From Anisus vortex (Eukaryota; Mollusca; Gastropoda; Planorbidae), in assembly GCA_949126835.1 (NCBI GenBank), contig OX421498.1, forward strand, positions 34,363,799-34,427,798: 64,000 nt of DNA, in the 5' to 3' direction. Below the pieces are notes generated by a model, which searched no databases, was not told the origin of the DNA, and worked only from the letters and a program-made list of their open reading frames with translations. The number at the start of each line of letters is the position of its first letter. Position 1 is the first letter of the stretch. Positions 58,201-64,000 of the stretch are shown in pieces. Made by a program: the position numbers and the translations under genes.

Positions 58201-61200
58201 TTTCTATTATGGCTTGTTTATTTTATTATTATTAGCAATTTTATAGTAGAGTTTAAAGCAAGTGCAAGTCACTTTTTGCTATTGTGACTTATTATTACTA
58301 TATAGGTTGCACAATTATTTTCCTCAAAGCAAAGTACAATCTTATTATTACCAATGGTTATACATATACAATATTATTATTATTATTGAGGATGGCATAT
58401 AAGAATTAGATTAATGTTATCATAAGCCACTATGATATTATTCTTATGAGCAATTGAAATGGATGTAATTATTATCAGTATTGGAAGTACATTTTCATTA
58501 ATGCCAATACACAATAATTTTACTATAATTAATAGCAATGTAAATTCTAGATAATATTATTACAGTAGCACTGCAAAGCACAATATTATTTTTATTTAGG
58601 TTATTTTACCTGTTATATTGTGAATATTTTGTACATTTGTAGTTACATGTATTAGATATCAATTATTATTTTGTTAATTGTAGTTACATGTATTTGGGCA
58701 CTACTTAAATTATATAGTTATGAATGTGAATATTCATATTATTATTATCTAGGTGAACTTATTATTGTTAATGTTCTTACCATAGACCATTATACTCAGA
58801 GAGCAAAAACTAACCAATGCATATTAATGATATTTCAAAAAATACACAACAAAAAAAATTATATCAAGTAACAATAGAAAAAAAAAAAAAAAAAACACAA
58901 TCACAATACACTAATGCTGCTTGGACCACAAATGATAGAGGAATTTTTGACAAAGAATCACAACATGTATAACATTGACAAGACTATAGTAATTTTACTT
59001 TAATAATTCTTAACAATAACAAACAAAGTCAAGACAACTAACAGAAATAACCCTAACAAAGAATCATTTCTAATCAATCTCTTTTAAGAAATAGAAATAG
59101 ATGATAGACAGAATAAGAATAGACAAGAGATTTATTTTAGAAAGTCCCGCCAACCAGAGCCCGCTTTATACATAAATAATACATATATATATATATAACT
59201 CATACGAATGAATGTAAAAAATATGATTAAATTAAAGATTACTTAATAATCCAAATGAAAACACATTCACTGTATGAAATTACTGCAATGTAAATCCAGA
59301 GTAGAAATCCAGAAGAAACTTAATTAATTATTTAATAATCCAATGAATGTTTACACTGTATCAAGTTGAGTTGCTTCAAGTTTCCACTTCAGTATGGTAT
59401 AATCCAATTTTAGAATGAACACAAGAAAAAAATGTATACCATTACTTAAAATTAATGTCAAAGTCTTTGGTATACAGATTAAATATTAATTATATTTAAA
59501 GTTATTTAATGTTATTTATTTATCTTCCGATAAGCACATCGGACTTCAACACATCAGATTTCAACACCTGGTCGTGTCACATCGGATTTGAACATAGGCT
59601 ACATAAAATTCAACACATGGTTGTGTCACATCGGATTTGAACATATGGATATAGTTTAGGTTCCTTGTTAATAACATGTGGGAACGAAACTTTTTCCGGT
59701 TGCAAATATTAAATAATGATCTGCGTATAGTCACTTTTTTTCGATTTTTTGTATCGAATTTTTCAATGATGAAATATTTGTCATCGGTGTACAAACGTTA
59801 TATTTTTTTAGAGCTATTATAGTGCTCAATCATATAAATAGTATATGTATTTGAAATAATTGACTCAGGCTTCAGTTTTGTTCAAAAACTGGTACTCACA
59901 TAATTTTCCATGTGGTTTGTAGTACGTCTTCAAAAAGTTCAAAAAGTTTCGAATTTGAACATAATATTATATCCTTCAGCTTCTCTCTCCGTTAGCTGCC
60001 ACCAAACCTGTTGATGTCCTTTTATTATTATTGGACTATCAAACATTACCACCAGTCTTCTCAGAGTATTTGAGTTGCAGTAGCTGAATTATTTGATTGA
60101 TTTGAACATCAAAATGGACGACATCACCACAATATAAATTCCAAACTTGTAAATAATAAATGAACGACTTATTGCAGCATATTATTTAATAACAATTCAT
60201 TAACAGTTGACACTTCACATCCAATGAACAAATATAGCTTTATAGTATCAACATAATACACAATTTTATTTATTTTTCCTGAGTCTAAAATAATGCCTGC
60301 GTTCCTTGTGAGTTATGAGAAAAGACTGCCGACCGCATGGACAGTCACTTGACTATATCTACTTCCGATATAGGTTTTCTTAATATCCAAAAATGGGTTT
60401 TATTTCGACTTTTTAATTATTAATATAGCTACTACCTATATATTATTTTATGGCTTCATAGCAGTTTTCAATAGTTTACATATTCCTAGCACGCATTTTT
60501 CTAAAAATTCTGCATTTTTCGGGAAAATCCATTTTAGCACAATCTGCACTTAACCATATAATAAAGCACATAATATAGGTGTAATCGTTGGGTGTTATTT
60601 AGCTGAGTGTTTGAGGAAGCAGCTCCCTAGGGACAAGGGCACTTTTATTTAATTATCGTGAATTAGTTTAAAATATTAACGTTATTTGTAAACATTCGTT
60701 GAGTGGCTTGAGTGTATTATTTCACAGTGAACCAGAAGATTGAAATTGTAAAAATGGAAAATCATTTTCATTGCTTAACTTGTGATACACAAAACTCTTA
60801 AAACGTCTACAGTTATTTTATGGTAGATGAATAATTCACGTGTTCTAAATGGCTTCAGGTGAGAAGCTTTTACTGCAGTTTGCTATTGTTATGTTTTAGG
60901 AATATTGTGAGTTGTGCATTTCTTAGTTGCTTTGTTGGGCCCTAATACGGGATTTGATATCACAATTAGTGTAGGCCAGGGGTCGGGAACCTATGGCTCG
61001 CGTTCCAGATGTGGCTCTATCGATGGCTGCATCTGGCTCGCAGACAAATGTTCGATTATAAAAAAAATGTTTCTTTAGACTCCTTTGATCTACATATTAA
61101 TTGCATTGCAGCACCAGAAGTCGCATTAATAGTAAGAAATACTCATTATTGATTAGCAACTGCATAACAATGTTATTAAAAAGGAATTCAGGGACATAAT

Positions 61201-63906
61201 TATTGTACTTATGTGTTGAAATTACACAAAATGAATTTTTAGTTTAAAACATAATGTATGGCTCTCACAGAATTACTTTTCAAAATACGTGGTGTCCATG
61301 GCTCTCTCAGACAAAAAGGTTCCCGACCCCTGGTGTAGGCTATAAACGTTTTAAGAACGTATTAGTAACTTCTGTAAATATCGTCAAAGTTTTAGTCTAA
61401 TCCGGAGGTATATTGTGCTAAGTCTACTCCGGAGGTATATTGTGCTAAGTCTACTCCGGAGGTATATTGTGCTAAGTCTACTCCGGAGGTATATTGTGCT
61501 AAGTCTACTCCGGAGGTATATTGTGCTAAGCGTTATTTATATTTTACAGCACGGCTACGATGCTAGACGAATCTCTAAAGTCGAATTATGGTGCTAAACG
61601 TTGTTCCATTTAAATGACAGTAAACGAATGTGACATTAATGTCAATTATCCAAGCTACAGTGATGTGCGTCACATCTCTGATTATTCTATAAGCTGTGCT
61701 AACATATATGATTATTCTATAAGCTGGGTTCACATCTCTGATTATTCTATAAGCTCAGCTAACATCTATGTTTATTCTATAAGCTGGGCATACATCTTCG
61801 ATTATTCTATAATCTATAGCTGGGCTAACATCTTGGATTATTCAATAAGCTGGGCTAACAAAGTGTTTTCCAAAAGCAAGACTTCTAGAGCCAGCTTACG
61901 AATGTTTGTGTGTGTGTGTTAGCATGTGTTTGCTTACGTGCATTCATGAACAGCAGGCATGTGTGAGTCGGAAATTGACACTGTCTATGGAGGAAAAAAA
62001 TGGGACACGCTGACGTGGTGGTAGCGCGCTGGACTAGCCTAACGAGTTCCGGGGCTCAAACCCAGGTAGAGTCTAGTTTGCCCAGCTCTTATGGGTTCCT
62101 GATAATTATTGGGACAAAGTTAAGCGGCTGGACGTTGTGCTGGCCACACAAAGCCCTAGTATGCCATCTCAACAAAATCGTGTGATAGCTGCTTCAAAAG
62201 GTCTATAAAGCAAACTGGTCTGTCTGTGATAACTTACTGTAAAGAAGAAAGAAAGAGTAAGAAAGGCAGAGATCGAGAGAGACAGAGAAAGAGAGAGACA
62301 GAGAGACAGAGAGAGAAACTCACTGTTGACCACACGTATGACTCTCCATGGAAGTAAAAAGGCCAGTATGAAGACGAACTCTTGTATCTTGAAGTCAGGC
62401 ATTATTTGCATGCAAACCAGGTCAACCACGAAGGAGATAATGACGATGCACAGGTCAAAGGTCTATGGAAGACAAAAAAGCAATACATTTTGTGTTAAAT
62501 TCGGTATTTTTGGACGTGAAATTTTATTATTGTCTAGCTCAGGGTTCGGCAACCTAAGGCACGCGTGCCACACTTGGCACGCAGAGAGATTTTCAATGGC
62601 ACGCGAGAGACCTCCAAGATTTTTTGTTTTTAATTGATGAAAAAAAAAACATTTTCTGGTTCTGAATGTGGAAAACTGACTGTTGAAGCCAATGTTTCTG
62701 AATGACATAGCGACACATTTCAGTGAGTTGAACTTGCATTTACAAGGACCATTGGACATATATCTTGCCGTGAAATCAATTTCAAAACATTTAACTACAT
62801 GTATATCCATATATTAAGGCATATATTTAGATATATAGTTATGGCTTTTTCAGAAGTACATCGAAGTATTCAAAGCGGAGTTTTCTAATTAAATTCAAGA
62901 CTTTGAAAACTTTTCAAAAATTTGCATCCAAATGTGCCCTTTTACGGACAAAATCTGAAAGGAAGCTGCTTAGCTTAGGAAAGTCATCTGCTATTCTCAA
63001 CTGATAGGCGCCTTCGCTGTTCTACTTTCAACTTTTGGTTCAACTTACAATTATAAAGAAATAAAAATAAGTCAGTAATATTTTTATATTACAAAACATA
63101 TCTTGTTTGGCATCACTATTGAATGAAATTTGGAAACGTTTTTTTATTAATGGGAGATAATTTCAGCATTTTATTTGCACTAATAATTTTAGTATGTTTA
63201 TTTTATTTCTTTTATAAAAGATTAAATAACTTACAATTTATAACTTTAAAATGAACAAACTTTTAAAAAGTATTTAAAAAATTGTATAAATCTTTTATGA
63301 CAAAAAAATAAATGTAAATTTTTAAACAATACATTAAGCCCCCAGTTTGTTTGATTACAAAGTATCTATTCCGCTCATAATATGTAACATAATGTATTAA
63401 ATTATAATCTTAAATACATTAATTAATAGGAAATCTCAGTAAACTGAGATCAAAATATAATTAATATTACTAAGTTTTAGACTAGATCTTCATAGTGAGT
63501 ACCAAAATAATATTTAGACACTAATTACCATAAATGTGAAAGTTAAGTTGACTAATAAAATATTGTATTGATATAAATAAAAAGGATGATAGTGACAAAC
63601 ACGAAATTGTTGTTATTAAATATAAAACGCTTTTACTATTTTCCTATAAATCTCCTTTGCTTTTTGCATTGGTCTTGCTAAGGAGTTAAATTAATTGTCC
63701 TATAAAATAATTTTTGTAATTATAATAGAACCGGTTGACTTTAAGGCTGTTGGCACGCAGAATGATTTTGGAATCCTAGTTTGGCACACTCTTCGCAAAA
63801 GTTTACCGACCTCTGAGTCTAGCTCGATAAATTTCTAGTTGTTTAACTTACAGGTTCGTTCACTTTCCATCCGTGTTTAATAAAGTAATTGTTTACAATA
63901 TGTTTA
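44695..63906 (-). CDS. Hv1-related voltage-sensor protein (TMEM266/HVRP1-like), 5' end outside the window
   Basis: Membrane protein with a voltage-sensor domain. Five exons join in frame: 63906-63852, 62462-62324, 51830-51715, 49168-49075 and 46289-44695 (stop), giving 665 visible residues; S1-S2 lie upstream, beyond 64 kb. Phases match at all four junctions (0, 1, 0, 1). Order: end of the S2-S3 linker (KHGWKVNEP), S3 (TFDLCIVIISFVVDLV with the usual Asp), S4 (FILAFLLPWRVIRVVNS), a charged post-S4 helix (LKLIYGRKKKIVNSL, then LRESEIKLQLFRAQCNALKR), and a tail of about 530 residues rich in Ser, Asn and acidic runs. S4 keeps two Arg (WRVIR), and a Leu stands where Hv1 has its first gating Arg. 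The long tail and Arg-poor S4 favour a TMEM266-type sensor over a classical proton channel; this is inference. One intron carries a complete LTR retrotransposon, another a hAT element. Confidence 0.8.
46290..47374. other. intron, AT-rich, no features
   Basis: Only a 14-C run (46765-46778) interrupts AT-rich sequence. Confidence 0.45.
47375..47745. repeat. 43-bp minisatellite, about 8 copies
   Basis: Unit AGCCAAAATCTGTAAATCTA then GCCAAAACATAAGCCCAATATTT. The last units switch to ATATGTCAATC. Diverged precursor-like units precede the array from about 47285. Confidence 0.93.
47746..49074. other. intron, AT-rich, no features
   Basis: No bounded repeat or additional exon was recognised between the array and the next exon. 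Confidence 0.4.
49075..49168 (-). CDS. voltage-sensor gene, post-S4 helix exon
   Basis: 94 bp, acceptor TGTCCCACAG, donor GTCA|GTAAGT. It encodes AQCNALKRLCFNEGIGEAKI then DQILMVEECIV, an amphipathic stretch that may continue the coiled coil after S4. It ends in phase 1. Confidence 0.85.
49690..50235. repeat. GATA/GACA microsatellite flanking a palindrome
   Basis: Degenerate GATAGACAGACAG-type tetramers on both sides (49672-49745 and 49975-50235) of the inverted repeat at 49822-49966. Confidence 0.85.
49822..49966. repeat. near-perfect palindrome, 72-bp arms, 1-bp spacer
   Basis: Left arm 49822-49893 and right arm 49895-49966 are inverted copies with a single visible mismatch (TTGCCCC against the complement of GGGGAAA). 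The centre is GACTTGTAATTTACAAGTC. Both strands can fold into a long hairpin. The outer neighbours do not continue the symmetry. Confidence 0.95.
50485..50845 (+). mobile_element. SINE copy, rearranged
   Basis: Body word GTTGTGCTGGCCACACGACC at about 50497 and, some 260 bp later, the family end CCACAGAAACTGGTGAGCGC then GCTTCACCGGCTC and TTGGTCCGACTGTTACTTTA. The sequence between them (including a G-rich run near 50690) is foreign to the family. The head is missing. Confidence 0.6.
50974..51293. mobile_element. hAT-type miniature element, 320 bp
   Basis: Ends CAGGACCGGCTCTAGG and GATGAGCCGGCCCTG (inverted CAGGGCCGGCTCATC). 8-bp duplication CTTGGACC at 50966-50973 and 51294-51301. Contains GCCCTAGGCAGCCGCCTAG. 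Confidence 0.88.
51302..51714. other. intron, no features
   Basis: Poly-A and CAA-rich stretches (51485-51520) only. Confidence 0.4.
51715..51830 (-). CDS. voltage-sensor gene, end of S4 and following helix
   Basis: 116 bp; acceptor TTTGTCCCCCCAG; donor CCGA|GTAAGT. GT completes a Ser codon, then LVVAVQDHEHFRLKLIYGRK and KKIVNSLRESEIKLQLFR. The position matches the helix that continues S4 into a coiled coil in Hv1. Confidence 0.87.
52196..52650 (-). repeat. 3' LTR
   Basis: 455 bp; TG...CA ends; contains a minus-strand AATAAATAAA near 52452-52461 that can serve as poly(A) signal. It appears identical to the 5' LTR. Confidence 0.95.
52651..52662 (-). other. polypurine tract of the LTR element
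   Basis: The minus strand reads GGTTGGGGGGTA immediately before the 3' LTR, the expected place for plus-strand priming. Confidence 0.7.
52938..57905 (-). CDS. Gag-Pol polyprotein, order Gag-PR-INT-RT-RNaseH
   Basis: A single uninterrupted 1655-codon frame from an ATG. Parts by rough residue: 20-125 Lys/Glu-rich coiled coil with short tandem repeats (KELDNEIKQ); 137-300 capsid, its second half SCAN-like (EDYYRQKFHNF then ILTDKIEPRAFVSEVK); 348-361 CCHC zinc knuckle (CIFCNGTNHSSEYC); 375-430 Asn/Phe repeats (FSNFDNRNFPNQN); about 488 protease DTGSS; 637-705 a second capsid-like segment; 800-840 integrase HHCC zinc finger; catalytic Asp at about 863 (VDIIGP) and 921 (SDNGTQF), Glu at about 957 (ESNGMIE); about 1250-1430 reverse transcriptase with MPFGL (about 1348) and YVDD (about 1378); about 1515-1640 RNase H (ACDASKSGLGA, TDHKPLV). 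All catalytic residues I looked for are present, so it may still be active. Gag and Pol are fused, with no frameshift signal. Confidence 0.95.
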   Translation of the reverse strand: MESKVQLLYDEAKLLAKEYGITDKKEYQEFVENKVKQLKKELADKERDERAELRAHEIKQKELDNEIKQKELDNEIKQKQLELEMNKEKELKTLEMNKEKELKETQLKLAHELELAKLQNTKVEQTNNEKSKHSVRFKMPPFDGKEKIVDFLNLFEATCKGYGIPISEYYIHLIPQLKDKGREALSHIDKEITDYAIIKEQLIKFFIHSEDYYRQKFHNFILTDKIEPRAFVSEVKTFLLTWLDLVKIDTKNPNEIIEIMVVDKVLEQASKPLFTHIMERKVKTVENLIEAISNFKDSHPNVELTKQNQTVNTIQHRRRSYSPPRSRHNQFGNRKKFGNQPKSNNYRCIFCNGTNHSSEYCYRNNNARGRNFNPNFNRSNVDHRGFSNQNFSNFDNRNFPNQNFSNFGNRNMPNQNFSNNNVPNQHVGRQDFPNTQNRPQSNFQNRRNRGKLNNSTSQSNNVIFENRGQLILFPAYVEGKTTYCLRDTGSSIICIDESIIPNQKPTNIIRVDTIKLGNGSTVNCPVTIIDIDCPWLTGKAEAAIMKNCVAPLIIGNSFNVKHDNSFDIFQKWMNEKSNDLNLKPVLLQNEKLVDLPEQEFYPALQTFNFLQTIGKSENNILNETPNIDLSINNEKDNPIPKWNGTEKLEQYVSKFESQCEINNVPKELHAISLCRHLEGHKQIFNIAKNQISDFTKMKSEILSYIDSPHKKETQIKKTENISLINMPFDKLTLKKEQKEDPYIIKMVSEIEKGQIKNKNIEIINGILCRKDTKLDVTQIVIPKTLTVKVMQISHNNALSGHLSSKKTVCKLKKNFWWPKMEKDLKTFIKSCDTCLRHNKKDSKHKAPIQMTDTINKPFYKIAVDIIGPMKQTKTTKAKFALTIIDMGSRWIEVVPLREITAERVCNALLPIFCRFGFPKFILSDNGTQFKSSLTQAFAQMLKITQIFSSIYHPESNGMIERANQTIKQMITKVCEDHPFEWDDYLPAILFAYRQSVHESTGFTPFELVLGKNPNGPLDNFKSELLGLKEKKMSPFDLVNKTEKHMKTAYEFAVQKNEEIKSKTLIRENIHKNMRKLEVGNKVLVYLPIGSGNTMEWKGPFEIMHKLSDVTYKVNINNKEKIVHLNNLRAYEEKQINDSQSDIESKIQNNNMIIFEDNNVQNIPNIDYFCGITTPANNEIDQIQLDHIKNEMVKNNILNLLNKFKTTITEKPGLTNVIEHKIELTDQKQFRSKAYNIPQMLVEKVDKELDQLIESKIIEKSMSQYSSPMVIVRKKNGSIRLCCDYRKLNKVTKLDQEGLPNIEHIINTMATGKIFTTIDLTRGFWQVPLDEKSKDYTAFITHKGVFNWNVMPFGLVNSTATFTKLMRHILPQNKNIVHYVDDICIFTNTWDEHLILLEEVLQILKDNNLTVSPSKLKIGKTEIEFLGHKFENGQVKPTQHLHKKILEIQTPKTKKHVRALLGLFNYYSKFIPNYSQIVRPIIDLTKKLQPNIVNWTDQCETSFKILIDAFSKEPILETIQKDDDIILACDASKSGLGACIYKKVIVDSEIVYKPAYYVSRALTKSEKNFSVIELEGLCIVYAVLKFQYYLLGRQFTILTDHKPLVNFNVSNVNNKRINKYALLLSDYKFQIKSIVGKDNHLPDVLSRLSIHITDIQ
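57906..59988 (-). other. long untranslated leader of the LTR element
   Basis: About 2.1 kb between the primer site and the gag ATG, AT-rich, with no conserved frame. It contains a short duplicated block (59530-59645: the CACATCGGATTTGAACATA word twice, with variants) and an A run at 58878-58895. This is long compared with most gypsy leaders. Confidence 0.6.
59989..60004 (-). other. candidate primer-binding site
   Basis: The minus strand reads TGGTGGCAGCTAACGG, starting four bases downstream of the 5' LTR. The TGG start pairs with a tRNA CCA end; the priming tRNA was not identified. Confidence 0.6.
60009..60463 (-). repeat. 5' LTR
   Basis: 455 bp, same sequence as 52196-52650; followed by the GTTTT target duplication at 60464-60468. 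Confidence 0.95.
60977..61332. mobile_element. hAT-type miniature element, 356 bp
   Basis: Inverted ends CAGGGGTCGGGAACCTATGG and AGGTTCCCGACCCCTG; 8-bp duplication GTGTAGGC at 60969-60976 and 61333-61340. Sub-terminal repeats of ATGGCTC. This is a different family from the GGCACGCG group. Confidence 0.92.
61396..61530. repeat. 27-bp minisatellite, 5 copies
   Basis: Unit CTACTCCGGAGGTATATTGT then GCTAAGT, nearly identical copies. The 9-residue periodic frame is an artefact. Confidence 0.95.
61668..61865. repeat. 30-bp minisatellite, about 6 copies
   Basis: Unit ATTATTCTATAAGCTGGGCT then AACATCTCTG, with one shorter or rearranged copy near 61810. The Tyr/Ser/Trp periodic frame is an artefact. 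Confidence 0.93.
62005..62235 (+). mobile_element. tRNA-headed SINE
   Basis: Plus-strand copy: head GGTGGTAGCGCGCTGGACTA, box B-like GGCTCAAACCC, body GTTGTGCTGGCCACACAAAG, tail AGCAAACTGGTCTGTCTGTG. It is more diverged than the minus-strand copies. Confidence 0.75.
62324..62462 (-). CDS. voltage-sensor gene, S3-S4 exon
   Basis: 139 bp; acceptor TTGTCTTCCATAG; donor CAACA|GTGAGT. It encodes S3 TFDLCIVIISFVVDLVCM and S4 EFVFILAFLLPWRVIRVVN. A GA-rich tract begins right after the donor. Confidence 0.9.
62540..63816. mobile_element. hAT-type element, about 1.28 kb
   Basis: Same family as 42456-43803: start CAGGGTTCGGCAACC, sub-terminal GGCACGCGTGCC, end GTTTACCGACCTCTG(A). The 8-bp duplication GTCTAGCT is seen at 62532-62539 and 63817-63824. 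It is inserted 27 bp from the donor site of the next voltage-sensor exon. No transposase frame. Confidence 0.88.
63852..63906 (-). CDS. voltage-sensor gene, exon before S3
   Basis: Donor AACCT|GTAAGT; reading back, KHIVNNYFIKHGWKVNEP, which joins in phase 0 to TFDLC in the next exon and resembles the S2-S3 linker of Hv1-type sensors. The proposed acceptor (CTCTTAAAG at 63907) is weaker than the others, and an in-frame stop lies just upstream, so the exon cannot extend far. Confidence 0.6.
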
Positions 63907-64000
63907 CTTTAAGAGATTTAATATTTTCGCCATTTATTGTTTAATGTTTATCATTAGGTCATGCAATGCTTTGACGAGTTTTCAAAGGTAACGATATGTG

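Larger units (their letters stand above)
52196..60463 (-). mobile_element. intact Gmr1-like Ty3/gypsy LTR retrotransposon
   Basis: Complete 8268-bp element. The 455-bp LTRs (52196-52650 and 60009-60463) look identical base for base, begin TG and end CA, and are flanked by a 5-bp duplication GTTTT (52191-52195 and 60464-60468). The transcript runs on the minus strand: primer-binding-like TGGTGGCAGC four bases inside the 5' LTR, a leader of about 2.1 kb, one gag-pol frame (57905-52938), and a G-rich polypurine tract (52651-52662) touching the 3' LTR. There is no env frame. The gypsy-type RT stands after the integrase, the order known for Gmr1-like elements. It lies in the intron between voltage-sensor exons at 62.3 and 51.8 kb, same strand as the gene. 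Confidence 0.95.

Noticed and set aside
61415..61922. Periodic open frames (SLLRRYIVL and DYSISWANI repeats)
   Set aside because: Translations of 27-bp and 30-bp minisatellites.

Overview
This is a 64 kb piece of an AT-rich, intron-rich animal genome, probably a mollusc and most likely a gastropod. That assignment is inference: it rests on the split GT-AG genes, CR1/L2- and RTE-type LINEs, a tRNA-headed SINE seen in many copies, abundant hAT-type miniature elements and a Gmr1-like Ty3/gypsy element. There is no operon structure, CRISPR array, rRNA or free-standing tRNA gene.

Three host protein genes can be assembled exon by exon, and intron phases match at every junction I could test. (1) Plus strand, about 10.3-15.2 kb: a paired-like (Q50) homeobox transcription factor with an N-terminal octapeptide/eh1 repressor motif, most like ISX, 239 codable residues plus an uncertain first exon. 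(2) Minus strand, 32.4 down to 18.46 kb: a complete nine-coding-exon monocarboxylate-transporter-like gene (SLC16/MCT family, 529 aa). (3) Minus strand, beyond 64 kb down to 44.7 kb: the 3' five exons of an Hv1-related voltage-sensor protein (TMEM266/HVRP1-like), with S3, S4, a post-S4 helix and a very long Ser-rich tail; S1-S2 lie outside the window.

The largest mobile element is an intact LTR retrotransposon (52196-60463, minus strand) inside an intron of gene 3 and in the same orientation as it. Its two 455-bp LTRs look identical, the target duplication is GTTTT, and one 1655-codon ORF runs Gag-PR-INT-RT-RNaseH. That is a gypsy-type RT in a copia-type domain order, the hallmark of Gmr1-like elements. 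The capsid region looks SCAN-like, and a second capsid-NTD-like segment sits between protease and integrase.

The rest is repeats: LINE 3' fragments (RTE, CR1/L2, jockey/R1-like), SINEs, hAT-type elements with clean 8-bp duplications, a foldback family with a 9-bp duplication (MULE-like), a three-deep nested transposon stack at 41.6-44.3 kb, and many minisatellites. Three arrays deserve attention: about 25 perfect POU octamers (ATTTGCAT) in intron 1 of the transporter, an array of imperfect copies of the homeobox gene's own 5' splice site just after that site, and a 145-bp almost perfect palindrome near 49.9 kb.
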